A stretch of 64,000 nucleotides of DNA from Micromonospora sp. RHAY321 (GCF_023896955.1 NZ_JAMHIW010000014.1:1-64000), one strand, 5' to 3'; shown: positions 32,549 through 45,651, numbered from the stretch's first letter. The notes: generated by a model from the sequence alone, not told the origin. Made by a program: numbers and translations.

Positions 32549-33271
32549 GTGCCTGAGTACGACGAGACCGCCGGACCGGTGGACGAGCAGTCCACGGTCG
32601 CGACGGCGGCTGGTGACGAGTCGGTTGAGGCCGCCAGCGAGCCGGAGTTCCCAACGAGCGAGCCCGCGCCGGACGAGGAGTACGACCCGGTCGCCGAGCT
32701 GAGGCAGAAGCTGCGCTACGCGCCGGGCGACTGGTACGTGGTGCACTCCTACGCTGGCTACGAGAACAAGGTCAAGACCAACCTCGAGACCCGGATCACG
32801 AGCCTCGACATGGAGGACTTCATCTACCAGGTCGAGGTGCCGACCCGGGAAGAAGTCGAGGTCAAGAACGGCAAGCGGTCCCAGATCCAGGCCAAGGTCT
32901 TCCCGGGCTACATCCTGGTCCGGATGGAGCTGACCGCCGAGTCCTACTCGTGTGTCCGCAACACCCCGGGCGTGACCGGCTTCGTCGGCGCGACCGACCG
33001 GGCCGACCGGCCCGCGCCGCTCTCCCTCGACGAGGTGCTGAAGTGGCTGGCGCCGGCCGTCGAGACCGAGCAGAAGAAGGCGAAGCCCGAGATCAAGGTC
33101 CTCGACTTCGAGGTGGGCGACTCGGTCACCGTCACCGACGGCGCGTTCGCGTCGCTGCCGGCGACGATCAGCGAGATCAACGCCGACCAGCAGAAGCTCA
33201 AGGTGCTGGTGTCGATCTTCGGCCGGGAGACTCCGGTGGAGCTCAACTTCAACCAGGTCGCCAAGATCTGA
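32549..33271 (+). CDS. nusG: Transcription termination/antitermination factor NusG
   Basis: A 240-residue factor that binds the RNA polymerase clamp and links it to Rho or the ribosome. The first ~60 residues are an acidic extension, usual in actinomycetes. The NGN domain begins at DWYVVHSYAGYENKVKTNLE, with GYILVRMELT and VRNTPGVTGFVG. The KOW domain is FEVGDSVTVTDGAFASLPAT near the end. The GTG at 32549 has only a weak ribosome site; a closely spaced overlapping 8-codon frame ends over it. Confidence 0.93.
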   Translation: MPEYDETAGPVDEQSTVATAAGDESVEAASEPEFPTSEPAPDEEYDPVAELRQKLRYAPGDWYVVHSYAGYENKVKTNLETRITSLDMEDFIYQVEVPTREEVEVKNGKRSQIQAKVFPGYILVRMELTAESYSCVRNTPGVTGFVGATDRADRPAPLSLDEVLKWLAPAVETEQKKAKPEIKVLDFEVGDSVTVTDGAFASLPATISEINADQQKLKVLVSIFGRETPVELNFNQVAKI

Positions 33272-33361
33272 CCGGTCGTCGGCGGCGGGCTCGGCCCGCC
33301 GCCGACGTCGGCGTACGCCCTCCCGCTCGACCTCGGCGGACGAGTGGGCTGCGGCCTGCGC

Positions 33362-33367
33362 TACTCT
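33362..33367 (+). promoter_or_regulatory. Likely rplK promoter -10
   Basis: TACTCT followed by TGAACGTC, matching the sequence after the rplJ promoter (TACTCT then TCAAACGTC). No good -35 is visible. Confidence 0.45.
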
Positions 33368-33458
33368 TGAACGTCGCCGCTGTCGCATCGCGCTGACCGT
33401 GCGCGCCTCGAGAACGGCGTCAGCCGCATTTTCCCAGCTCCAAGCCCCAGGAAGTGAC

Positions 33459-33890
33459 ATGCCTCCGAAGAAGAAGCTCGTCAAGACGTTCACGCTTCAG
33501 CTGCCGGCGGGCCAGGCCACGCCGGCGCCGCCGGTCGGCCCCGCGCTCGGCCAGCACGGCGTGAACATCATGGAGTTCTGCAAGTCCTACAACGCGCAGA
33601 CCGAGTCCCAGCGGGGCGACATCGTCCCCGCCGAGATCAGCGTGTACGAGGACCGGTCCTTCACCTTCGTGCTGAAGACCCCGCCCGCCGCCCGGCTGCT
33701 GATCAAGGCTGCCGGTGTGCAGAAGGGCTCGGGCGTTCCGCAGAGCGAGAAGGTCGGCTCGGTCAGCCGCGCCCAGCTGCGTGAGATCGCCGAGAAGAAG
33801 ATGGCCGACCTCAACGCCAACGACCTGGACCAGGCCGAGAAGATCATCGCCGGCACCGCCCGGTCGATGGGCATCACCGTCAACGACTGA
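33459..33890 (+). CDS. rplK: 50S ribosomal protein L11
   Basis: A 143-residue protein of the GTPase centre of the large subunit, contacting EF-G and the RelA/stringent system. PPKKKLVKTFTLQLPAGQAT opens the protein, and the proline helix region PAPPVGPALGQHGVNIMEFC, site of thiostrepton and micrococcin effects, is wild type in form. ATG 33459 follows AGGAAGTGAC. It forms an operon with rplA, 78 bases on. Confidence 0.96.
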   Translation: MPPKKKLVKTFTLQLPAGQATPAPPVGPALGQHGVNIMEFCKSYNAQTESQRGDIVPAEISVYEDRSFTFVLKTPPAARLLIKAAGVQKGSGVPQSEKVGSVSRAQLREIAEKKMADLNANDLDQAEKIIAGTARSMGITVND

Positions 33891-33968
33891 CGTCGGCCCC
33901 GGCCTTCGACCCAACCGTGGGAGGGCTCGCGCCGAGCGGCCCGCCAGAGACCACAGGAGTAATCAGCA

Positions 33969-34685
33969 ATGCAGCGCAGCAAGAGCTACCGCAAGGCCGC
34001 CGACGTCATCGACCGGTCGAAGCTCTACACCCCCGCCGAGGCCGTGAAGCTGGCCAAGGAGACCACCAACGTCAAGTTCGACGCCACGGTCGAGGTCGCC
34101 ATGCGCCTCGGCGTCGACCCCCGCAAGGCGGACCAGATGGTCCGCGGCACGGTCAACCTGCCGCACGGCACCGGTAAGACCGCCCGCGTGATCGTGTTCG
34201 CCGCTGGCGCGAAGGCCGACGAGGCTGCCGCGGCGGGTGCGGACGAGGTGGGCACCGACGAGCTGGTCGCCCGGATCCAGGGTGGTTGGCTCGACTTCGA
34301 CGCGGCGATCGCCACGCCGGACCAGATGGCCAAGATCGGCCGGATCGCGCGGATCCTGGGCCCGCGCGGTCTCATGCCGAACCCGAAGACCGGCACGGTG
34401 ACCATGGACGTCACCAAGGCGGTGCAGGACATCAAGGGCGGCAAGATCACCTTCCGGGTGGACAAGCACTCCAACCTGCACCTGATCATCGGCAAGGCCT
34501 CCTTCTCGGAGAGCCAGCTGGTGGACAACTACGCCGCGGTGCTCGACGAGGTGCTGCGTGCCAAGCCGTCCGCGGCGAAGGGCAAGTACCTCCGCAAGGT
34601 CATCCTGACCACGACGATGGGCCCCGGCGTGCCGGTCGACCCGAACCTGGTCAAGAACCTCACCGAGGAGTCGGCCGAGGCCTGA
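33969..34685 (+). CDS. rplA: 50S ribosomal protein L1
   Basis: A 238-residue stalk protein that helps release tRNA from the E site and represses its own operon by binding the mRNA. The family signature GPRGLMPNPKTGTVT is present near residue 130. ATG 33969 follows CAGGAG. A strong hairpin 18 bases beyond the stop ends the rplK-rplA unit. Confidence 0.96.
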   Translation: MQRSKSYRKAADVIDRSKLYTPAEAVKLAKETTNVKFDATVEVAMRLGVDPRKADQMVRGTVNLPHGTGKTARVIVFAAGAKADEAAAAGADEVGTDELVARIQGGWLDFDAAIATPDQMAKIGRIARILGPRGLMPNPKTGTVTMDVTKAVQDIKGGKITFRVDKHSNLHLIIGKASFSESQLVDNYAAVLDEVLRAKPSAAKGKYLRKVILTTTMGPGVPVDPNLVKNLTEESAEA

Positions 34686-34702
34686 GCCGACACTCCGCTC
34701 CA

Positions 34703-34736
34703 CCGGGGCGCCGCCACGACTGTGGCGGCGCCCCGG
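34703..34736 (+). terminator. Terminator after rplA
   Basis: A perfect 15-bp stem (34703-34717 with 34722-34736) and a four-base loop, in the gap between rplA and an ABC transporter gene; no T tract. Confidence 0.7.
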
Positions 34737-34765
34737 CGCGTCTGAGGTGTGGCAGGCTCGACCGC

Positions 34766-35569
34766 ATGCGGCTGGAGAACGTCTGGTTGCGGTACCACCG
34801 GCGTGGGCCGTGGGTGCTGCGGGGCGTGGACGTGCGGATCGGTCCGGGCGAGGTGGCGGTCGTGCTGGGCCGCAACGGGGTGGGCAAGTCGACGCTGCTC
34901 CAGGTGGCCGGCGGGGTGCTGCGACCGGGCCGGGGCCGGGTCGCCGACCGGCCGGGGCGGGTGGGCTGGGTGCCGGAGCGTTTCCCGGCCGACCAACCCT
35001 TCACCGTGGCCCGCTACCTGACCGGGATGGCCCGGGTGGCCGGCCTGGACGGTCCGGCGGCCGATGAGGCCGTGACGGGCTGGACCGACCGGCTCGGGCT
35101 GGCCGCGTTCCGCGCGGTTCGCCTGCCGGAGCTGTCCAAGGGCACCGCGCAGAAGGTGGGCCTCGCCCAGGCGATGCTGCGTCCGCCGGGCCTGCTGGTG
35201 CTCGACGAGCCGTGGGAGGGCCTGGACGCCACCACCCGCGAGCTGGTTCCCGAGTTGATCGACGAGGTGCTGACCGCCGGCGGCGCGGTCCTGGTCAGTG
35301 ACCACCGCGGCGAGACGGTCCGGCTGCCGGGCGCGCGCCGCTGGACGGTGGCCGACGGCACGGTGACCGAGGAGACGTCGGCACCGGACGAGGCGATCGC
35401 TGTGGTCGAGGTCGCGGTGCCGGCCGCGCGGGTCGCCGGCACCGTCGCCCGGTTGCGCGCCGATGGCCATCAGGTCCTTCGGGTACGCCCCGACGCGTCG
35501 TCGAACAAGCCGCAGGCCGTCGACGGCGCCGGTGCGGTCGTCGAACAAGCGGCGGGGGAGACCCGGTGA
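34766..35569 (+). CDS. ABC transporter ATP-binding protein
   Basis: A 267-residue ATPase with Walker A GRNGVGKST (near residue 36), a degenerate signature LSKGTAQKVGLAQAM, Walker B LLVLDEPWEGLD and H-loop SDHRGE. The Q-loop region is VPERFPADQPF. The C-terminal ~45 residues go beyond the ATPase fold. It overlaps the next gene, a membrane protein, by GTGA, so the two form one transporter, probably of the exporter type because no binding protein is present. The substrate is unknown. Insertion between rplA and rplJ is not a feature of the classical operon. Confidence 0.9.
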   Translation: MRLENVWLRYHRRGPWVLRGVDVRIGPGEVAVVLGRNGVGKSTLLQVAGGVLRPGRGRVADRPGRVGWVPERFPADQPFTVARYLTGMARVAGLDGPAADEAVTGWTDRLGLAAFRAVRLPELSKGTAQKVGLAQAMLRPPGLLVLDEPWEGLDATTRELVPELIDEVLTAGGAVLVSDHRGETVRLPGARRWTVADGTVTEETSAPDEAIAVVEVAVPAARVAGTVARLRADGHQVLRVRPDASSNKPQAVDGAGAVVEQAAGETR

Positions 35570-36255
35570 GCGCCCTGATCCGGCTGCGGCTGGCTGGTTT
35601 CCTGCGAACGGGGCGGGCGCTGGCACCGCTGCTCGCCGGTCTGGTCGTGCTCGGCACCCTGTACGGCGGCGGCCGGGCCCAGCCGGCCGAGGCGTACGGC
35701 GTCTCCGCGGTGGTGCTCTTCCCGGTGCTCGCCTGGCAGACCAAGATCCTGCTTGACGTCGAACCGGACGTGCAGCGCCGGCTGGCCCAGGTGGCGGTCG
35801 GGGTGGCCCGGGAGCGGTTGGCCGGGCTGCTCGCCGCCGGCGTGGCGGCGCTGGTCGCGGTGGCCGTCGCGCTGGTCTTCCCGTGGCTGGTCGGCGGGGT
35901 CACCGGCCCGGTCGACCCGTCGGACCGGTCGGTGCCGGTGGGCGTGGCGCTGGGGGTGTGGGCGCATCTGCTGGCCGTACCGGCGGCGGTGGCCCTCGGT
36001 GCTCTGGCCAGCCGGGCGTCCGTGGGCGGCGCGGGGTACGGCGTCGCGGTCCTGGCCCTCGGGGGCGTCGGCGCGGTGGTTCTCGGCCTGGCCGGCTCGG
36101 TGGTCCCCTGGCTGGCTCCGCCGATCATGGCCACGGCCCGGACCACCGCGGGCGACGCGGCCGCACTCACCCTGCTCGGCCTCACGGCCTGGGCGGTGGC
36201 CTGGAGCGCCGCCGCGTTCGGCGGCTATCTGTGGCGGCGGCGGGCCCAGGGCTGA
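35566..36255 (+). CDS. ABC transporter permease-like membrane protein
   Basis: A 229-residue protein with about six hydrophobic segments and short loops, coupled to the ATPase gene by a GTGA overlap. Composition is mostly Ala, Val, Gly and Leu. Near residue 55, WQTKILLDVEPDVQRRLAQV looks like a cytoplasmic coupling loop. No named permease family is recognised. As partner of the upstream ATPase it is probably the membrane half of a small ABC exporter. Confidence 0.75.
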   Translation: MSALIRLRLAGFLRTGRALAPLLAGLVVLGTLYGGGRAQPAEAYGVSAVVLFPVLAWQTKILLDVEPDVQRRLAQVAVGVARERLAGLLAAGVAALVAVAVALVFPWLVGGVTGPVDPSDRSVPVGVALGVWAHLLAVPAAVALGALASRASVGGAGYGVAVLALGGVGAVVLGLAGSVVPWLAPPIMATARTTAGDAAALTLLGLTAWAVAWSAAAFGGYLWRRRAQG

Positions 36256-36299
36256 GGGGTCGCGGCCGTCCGTTGGTGGCCTGGCTCACAGCGGGCGAT

Positions 36300-36328
36300 T
36301 TGGTGCTGGTCACGGGGTCGCGTACTCT
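36300..36328 (+). promoter_or_regulatory. rplJ-rplL promoter
   Basis: TTGGTG (36300-36305), a 17-base spacer and TACTCT (36323-36328), about 270 bases ahead of rplJ, leaving a long leader. Confidence 0.65.
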
Positions 36329-36334
36329 TCAAAC

Positions 36335-36522
36335 GTCATCCGTGTTCTCATGGATGAGGAACCACCCAGAGACCGCTGGTCACTGTGCTTCGGCACGGTC
36401 GAAGGTCCCGCGACAACGGGCGACCCGCGTAGGGCGGCAAGCGTAACTCGGCAGTGAGCATGGTCCGCCGACCGTGACGATCCGCCGGCCCTCGCCCCGT
36501 GCGCCCTGCGCCGGGGCTTTTT
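36335..36522 (+). promoter_or_regulatory. L10 leader with attenuator terminator
   Basis: The rplJ transcript has a long leader. It contains the block CCCAGAGACCGCTGGTCAC (36366-36384), like the L10-L12 binding leader of other bacteria, then several small stems. A terminator follows: GCCCCG (36494-36499) with CGGGGC (36512-36517) and five T. This is the known autoregulation layout in which excess L10-L12 complex binds the leader. Binding here is inferred from position and motif. Confidence 0.65.
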
Positions 36523-36600
36523 CGTTGTCGTGCTGCCTCCGCCCCCGCTCCGGCTTCGGCCGTGACGGGGACCAGCCTCGAGTAACGAGAGAGGAGGGAC

Positions 36601-37146
36601 ATGGCGGACAAGCCGATCCGGGCCGACAAGGCCACGGCCGTCGCTGAGCTGACCGAGAGCTTCCGCAACGCGGGCGCCACCGTGCTGACCGAGTACCGCG
36701 GTCTGACGGTTTCCCAGCTCACCCAGCTGCGGCGCTCACTCGGCGCCGAGACCAGCTACACGGTCGCGAAGAACACGCTGGCGAAGCGTGCTGCGACGGA
36801 CGCGGGCATCAACGGCCTCGACGAGCTGTTCACCGGTCCTACCGCGCTGACTTTCGTTTCGGGCGACGTCGTCGAGGCGGCGAAGGGGCTTCGCGACTTC
36901 GCGAAGGCCAACCCGAAGCTCGTCATCAAGGGCGGTGTCTTCGAGGGCAAGGCCATTTCCGCGGCCGAGGTCACGAAGCTCGCTGACCTGGAGTCCCGCG
37001 AGGTGCTGCTGGCCAAGCTGGCCGGCGCGATGAAGGGCAACCTGAGCAAGGCCGCGGCCCTGTTCCAGGCTCCGTTGTCGAAGACCGCCCGTCTGGCGGC
37101 TGCCCTGCAGGACAAGCGCGAGAAGGAGAGCGCCGAGGCGGCCTGA
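36601..37146 (+). CDS. rplJ: 50S ribosomal protein L10
   Basis: A 181-residue stalk-base protein that anchors L7/L12 dimers through its C-terminal helix. The N-terminal region ATVLTEYRGLTVSQLTQLRR and SYTVAKNTLAKRA are typical. ATG 36601 follows GAGAGGAGGGAC. rplL follows after 54 bases. Confidence 0.96.
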   Translation: MADKPIRADKATAVAELTESFRNAGATVLTEYRGLTVSQLTQLRRSLGAETSYTVAKNTLAKRAATDAGINGLDELFTGPTALTFVSGDVVEAAKGLRDFAKANPKLVIKGGVFEGKAISAAEVTKLADLESREVLLAKLAGAMKGNLSKAAALFQAPLSKTARLAAALQDKREKESAEAA

Positions 37147-37200
37147 GGCCGTCCGAGCGCACCAGTTCTTACTTATTAGTTTCAGGAAAGGACGCCAGAC

Positions 37201-37584
37201 ATGGCGAAGCTCAGCACCGACGAGCTGCTCGACGCGTTCAAGGAGATGACGCTGATCGAGCTCTCCGAGTTCGTGAAGCAGTTCGAGGACACCTTCGAGG
37301 TCACCGCCGCTGCTCCGGTTGCCGTTGCCGCCGCGGGTGGGGCTCCGGCCGCCGCCGAGGCCGAGCCGGAGAAGGACGAGTTCGACGTCGTCCTCGAGGC
37401 TGACGGTGGCAAGAAGATCCAGGTCATCAAGGTCGTGCGTGAGCTGACCGGCCTGGGCCTCAAGGAGGCCAAGGACGCGGTTGAGTCCGCGCCGAAGGCC
37501 ATCCTGGAGAAGGTCAACAAGGAGACCGCCGAGAAGGCCAAGGCCAAGCTCGAGGGCGAGGGCGCCAAGGTCACCCTCAAGTGA
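37201..37584 (+). CDS. rplL: 50S ribosomal protein L7/L12
   Basis: A 127-residue stalk protein that recruits translational GTPases. It has the N-terminal dimer domain, an Ala-rich hinge (residues 38-60) and the C-terminal factor-binding domain with KIQVIKVVRELTGLGLKEAK. ATG follows AGGAAAGG. Confidence 0.97.
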   Translation: MAKLSTDELLDAFKEMTLIELSEFVKQFEDTFEVTAAAPVAVAAAGGAPAAAEAEPEKDEFDVVLEADGGKKIQVIKVVRELTGLGLKEAKDAVESAPKAILEKVNKETAEKAKAKLEGEGAKVTLK

Positions 37585-37639
37585 CCTGACGCTCCACCAG
37601 CGCGTGCCCTGCTCGTCGAGCGGCGACACGATCGCGTCG

Positions 37640-37676
37640 CGGCGGGCGGTGATCCGACACGGATCGCCGCCCGCCG
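37640..37676 (+). terminator. Hairpin after rplL
   Basis: Seventeen-base arms (37640-37656 and 37660-37676) with one wobble pair and a three-base loop, 56 bases past rplL. The sequence from here to rpoB (about 480 bases) has no gene; it carries the rpoB promoter and leader. Confidence 0.7.
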
Positions 37677-37999
37677 TGTTGGTGGATCCGGTGACGGCCG
37701 TCCTGAGCTGGGCGCGGAGGACCGTCGTCGAGGCTCCGGACGAGCCTGGTGGGTCGCTCTCCGGTGGGAAAGAAGGGACGACCCGGATACCGGCCCTTGA
37801 CGCGGCCCCGGGCTGCCAGGCACGCTGACACCAGCAAGACACCGCGCTTGCGACGGCCACGACGTGGGTAATGACAGCGGCGGCACCATCGGCCGCAGCA
37901 ACCCGAGCGGCCCAGCGGGAACGTTGCGTTCCGAGCGGCCCGGCAGACCCCGGTTTTCGGGGGCCGAGGCGCGTTCCGCAAACGACCTGCGGGGTGGGC

Positions 38000-38028
38000 T
38001 GGACAGCGGTTAGCCTCTCGGCTACACT
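38000..38028 (+). promoter_or_regulatory. rpoB promoter
   Basis: TGGACA (38000-38005), a 17-base spacer and TACACT (38023-38028), about 130 bases ahead of the rpoB start. Confidence 0.65.
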
Positions 38029-38155
38029 GCTAGTTTGCGCTGCCTTCCGACTTGACCCCTGCTCGGAAATGTCCGTTTACGGATATTTCTGGTGGGGTCA
38101 TTGGAGTGCACGCGTACCAGCCGTTCTGCAGCACCGGTCCTCGGAAGGACGCATC

Positions 38156-41100
38156 TTGGCAGCTTCCCGCCCTGCGAAGACCAGTCGTACGTCGAGCGCA
38201 TTCGCTCCCCGCCGAGTTTCATTCGGCAGGATCACCGAACACCTCGAGGTCCCCAACCTCCTCGCCATTCAGAACGAGTCCTTCGACTGGCTCGTCGGCA
38301 ACGAGGCTTGGCAGGGCCGGTCGGCGGACGACCCGCACGCACGCTCGGGTCTCGCGGAGATCCTTGAAGAGATCAGTCCCATTGAGGACTTCTCCGGCAC
38401 CATGTCGCTCTCCTTCTCGGCGCCGCGCTTCGACGAGGTCAAGGCCTCGATCGAGGAGTGCAAGGAGAAGGACCTGACCTACTGCGCTCCGCTCTTCGTG
38501 ACCGCGGAGTTCACCAACAACACCACTGGCGAGATCAAGAGCCAGACGGTGTTCATGGGTGACTTCCCGATGATGACGCCCAAGGGCACCTTCGTCATCA
38601 ACGGCACCGAGCGCGTCGTGGTCAGCCAGCTCGTCCGGTCCCCGGGCGTGTACTTCGACAAGCAGCCGGACAAGACCTCCGACCGCGACCTCTCCAGCGT
38701 CAAGGTCATCCCGAGCCGGGGTGCCTGGCTGGAGTTCGACATCGACAAGCGCGACACGGTCGGCGTACGCATCGACCGCAAGCGCCGGCAGGCCGTCACC
38801 GTCCTGCTCAAGGCCGTCGGATGGTCGGCCGAGCGGATCCGTGAGCGGTTCGGTTGGTCCGAGCTGATGATGACCACGCTCGAGAAGGACCACATCGCCG
38901 GCCAGGACGAGGCCCTGCTCGATATCTACCGCAAGCTCCGCCCTGGCGAGCCGCCGACGCGCGAGAACGCCCAGACCCTGCTCGACAACCTCTTCTTCAA
39001 CCCGAAGAGGTACGACGTCGCCAAGGTCGGGCGCTACAAGTTCAACAAGAAGCTCGAAGTCGACGTGCCGATCACCACCGGCACGCTGACCGAGGACGAC
39101 ATCGTCGCCACCGTGGAGTACCTCTGCCGGCTGCACGCCGGTGAGGAGGGCTACGAGGCCGACGACATCGACCACTTCGGCAACCGGCGCCTGCGCACCG
39201 TGGGCGAGCTGATCCAGAACCAGGTTCGGGTCGGCCTGTCCCGGATGGAGCGGGTCGTCCGCGAGCGGATGACCACGCAGGACGTCGAGGCGATCACCCC
39301 GCAGACCCTGATCAACATCCGCCCGGTGGTGGCGGCGATCAAGGAGTTCTTCGGGACGTCGCAGCTGTCCCAGTTCATGGACCAGACCAACCCGCTGGCG
39401 GGCCTGACCCACCGGCGCCGGCTGAGCGCGCTCGGCCCGGGTGGTCTGTCCCGGGAGCGGGCCGGCTTCGAGGTCCGCGACGTGCACCCGTCCCACTACG
39501 GCCGGATGTGCCCGATCGAGACGCCGGAAGGCCCGAACATCGGCCTCATCGGCGCGCTGTCCACCTTCGCCCGGGTCAACCCGTTCGGCTTCATCGAGAC
39601 GCCGTACCGGAAGGTCATCGAGGGTCGGGTCACCGACCAGATCGACTACCTGACCGCGGACGAGGAGGACCGGTTCGTCAAGGCTCAGGCCAACGCGCCG
39701 CTGCGCGCCGACGGCACCTTCGCCGAGGAGCGGGTCCTGTGTCGTCGTAAGGGCGGCGAGACCGAGGACGTCGTCCCCGGTGCCGTCGACTACATGGACG
39801 TGTCGCCGCGGCAGATGACCTCGGTCGCGACCGCCATGATCCCGTTCCTCGAGCACGACGACGCCAACCGGGCACTGATGGGCGCGAACATGCAGCGCCA
39901 GGCAGTGCCGCTGGTCAAGGCCGAGGCGCCGCTGGTGGGTACGGGCATGGAGTACCGGGCCGCGGTCGACGCTGGCGACGTGGTGGTCGCCGAGGTCGGC
40001 GGTGTGATCGAGGATCTCTGCGCCGACTACGTCACCATCCACCAGGACGACGGCCACCGCCGGACGTACCTGCTGCACAAGTTCCGCCGCTCCAACGCCG
40101 GCTCCTGCGTCAACCAGAAGCCGGTCGTCTTCGAGGGCGACCGCGTCGAGGCCGGTCAGGTCATCGCCGACGGTCCCTGCACCGACGAGGGCGAGATGGC
40201 GCTCGGGCGCAACCTGCTCGTGGCGTTCATGTGCTGGGAAGGCCACAACTACGAGGACGCGATCATCCTGTCGCAGCGCCTCGTGCAGCAGGACGTGCTC
40301 ACCTCGATCCACATCGAGGAGCACGAGGTCGACGCCCGGGACACCAAGCTCGGCCCGGAGGAGATCACCCGCGACATCCCGAACGTCAGCGAGGAAATGC
40401 TCGCCGACCTCGACGAGCGCGGGATCATCCGGATCGGTGCCGAGGTCGTCCCCGGCGACATCCTGGTCGGCAAGGTCACGCCGAAGGGCGAGACCGAGCT
40501 GACCCCGGAGGAGCGGCTGCTTCGCGCGATCTTCGGTGAGAAGGCGCGTGAGGTCCGGGACACCTCGCTGAAGGTGCCGCACGGCGAGACCGGCACGGTC
40601 ATCGGTGTGCGTACCTTCTCCCGCGAGGACGGCGACGAGCTGCCCCCGGGCGTCAACGAGCTGGTCCGGGTGTACGTCGCCCAGAAGCGGAAGATCCAGG
40701 ACGGCGACAAGCTCGCCGGCCGGCACGGTAACAAGGGCGTCATCTCCAAGATCCTGCCGATCGAGGACATGCCGTTCCTTGAGGACGGCACGCCCGTCGA
40801 CATCGTGCTCAACCCGCTGGGTGTGCCGAGCCGGATGAACATCGGCCAGGTGCTGGAGACCCACCTCGGGTGGGTGGCCAAGACCGGTTGGAAGGTCGAG
40901 GGCGACGACGCGTCCTGGAAGAAGCAGCTGCGTTCGATCGACGCGCACGAGTCCGAGGGGGACACGAACGTGGCCACCCCGGTCTTCGACGGCGCCCGCG
41001 AGGAGGAGATCGCTGGTCTGCTCTCGTCGACCCTGCCCAACCGGGACGGCAACCAGCTGATCGGCGCCAGCGGCAAGGCGCAGCTGTTCGACGGTCGCTC

Positions 41101-41587
41101 CGGCGAGCCGCTGCCGGACCCGATCGCGGTCGGCTACATCTACATCCTGAAGCTCAACCACCTGGTCGACGACAAGATCCACGCACGGTCGACCGGCCCG
41201 TACTCGATGATCACGCAGCAGCCGCTGGGTGGTAAGGCGCAGTTCGGTGGTCAGCGCTTCGGTGAGATGGAGTGCTGGGCGATGCAGGCGTACGGCGCCG
41301 CGTACGCCCTGCAGGAGCTGCTCACGATCAAGTCCGACGACGTGCTCGGCCGCGTGAAGGTCTACGAGGCCATCGTCAAGGGCGAGAACATCCCGGAGCC
41401 GGGCATCCCGGAGTCGTTCAAGGTGCTGCTCAAGGAGCTGCAGTCGCTGTGCCTCAACGTTGAGGTGCTGTCCAGCGACGGCGTGGCCCTGGAGATGCGC
41501 GAGACCGACGACGAGGTGTTCCGGGCCGCCGAGGAGCTGGGCATCGACCTGTCCCGGCGCGAGCCGAGCTCGGTCGAAGAGGTCTGA
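38156..41587 (+). CDS. rpoB: RNA polymerase beta subunit
   Basis: A 1143-residue catalytic subunit. The TTG at 38156 is chosen because GGAAGGA lies just before it and the protein then begins AASRPAKTSR like other actinomycete RpoB. The rifampicin region reads SQLSQFMDQTNPLAGLTHRR followed by RLSALGPGG, with the sensitive residues Asp, His and Ser all present. The catalytic-core block DGDKLAGRHGNKGVISK is intact. A frame open upstream of TTG is leader, not protein. Confidence 0.97.
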   Translation: MAASRPAKTSRTSSAFAPRRVSFGRITEHLEVPNLLAIQNESFDWLVGNEAWQGRSADDPHARSGLAEILEEISPIEDFSGTMSLSFSAPRFDEVKASIEECKEKDLTYCAPLFVTAEFTNNTTGEIKSQTVFMGDFPMMTPKGTFVINGTERVVVSQLVRSPGVYFDKQPDKTSDRDLSSVKVIPSRGAWLEFDIDKRDTVGVRIDRKRRQAVTVLLKAVGWSAERIRERFGWSELMMTTLEKDHIAGQDEALLDIYRKLRPGEPPTRENAQTLLDNLFFNPKRYDVAKVGRYKFNKKLEVDVPITTGTLTEDDIVATVEYLCRLHAGEEGYEADDIDHFGNRRLRTVGELIQNQVRVGLSRMERVVRERMTTQDVEAITPQTLINIRPVVAAIKEFFGTSQLSQFMDQTNPLAGLTHRRRLSALGPGGLSRERAGFEVRDVHPSHYGRMCPIETPEGPNIGLIGALSTFARVNPFGFIETPYRKVIEGRVTDQIDYLTADEEDRFVKAQANAPLRADGTFAEERVLCRRKGGETEDVVPGAVDYMDVSPRQMTSVATAMIPFLEHDDANRALMGANMQRQAVPLVKAEAPLVGTGMEYRAAVDAGDVVVAEVGGVIEDLCADYVTIHQDDGHRRTYLLHKFRRSNAGSCVNQKPVVFEGDRVEAGQVIADGPCTDEGEMALGRNLLVAFMCWEGHNYEDAIILSQRLVQQDVLTSIHIEEHEVDARDTKLGPEEITRDIPNVSEEMLADLDERGIIRIGAEVVPGDILVGKVTPKGETELTPEERLLRAIFGEKAREVRDTSLKVPHGETGTVIGVRTFSREDGDELPPGVNELVRVYVAQKRKIQDGDKLAGRHGNKGVISKILPIEDMPFLEDGTPVDIVLNPLGVPSRMNIGQVLETHLGWVAKTGWKVEGDDASWKKQLRSIDAHESEGDTNVATPVFDGAREEEIAGLLSSTLPNRDGNQLIGASGKAQLFDGRSGEPLPDPIAVGYIYILKLNHLVDDKIHARSTGPYSMITQQPLGGKAQFGGQRFGEMECWAMQAYGAAYALQELLTIKSDDVLGRVKVYEAIVKGENIPEPGIPESFKVLLKELQSLCLNVEVLSSDGVALEMRETDDEVFRAAEELGIDLSRREPSSVEEV

Positions 41588-41594
41588 GGTGAGC

Positions 41595-41624
41595 GGTCGG
41601 GGGCCGGCTTGCCGGCCCCCGACC
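41595..41624 (+). terminator. Perfect hairpin in the rpoB-rpoC gap
   Basis: Fourteen-base arms GGTCGGGGGCCGGC and GCCGGCCCCCGACC with a two-base TT loop, seven bases after the rpoB stop. No T tract follows, so it more likely stabilises or divides the rpoBC message than ends it. Confidence 0.6.
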
Positions 41625-41667
41625 TCGCCCGAGAATTAGCAGTACAGACGACGACATAGGGGACATA

Positions 41668-45558
<3,891 letters not shown>

Positions 45559-45569
45559 GCACAACCGCA

Positions 45570-45605
45570 CGACGAGGCCCCCGGCACCTGCCGGGGGCCT
45601 CGTCG
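45570..45605 (+). terminator. rpoBC terminator
   Basis: A perfect 17-bp stem (45570-45586 with 45589-45605) and a two-base loop, 11 bases after rpoC. Confidence 0.85.
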
Positions 45606-45651
45606 CGTCCGGACCGGCCCACCCGCGGGCCGGGTTCGGCATGATGGAGGC

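Noticed and set aside
32530..32556. An 8-codon frame overlapping the nusG start
   Set aside because: No ribosome site and too short to argue for coupling.
38219..41182. A 987-codon minus-strand frame across rpoB
   Set aside because: The same shadow effect; no family features.
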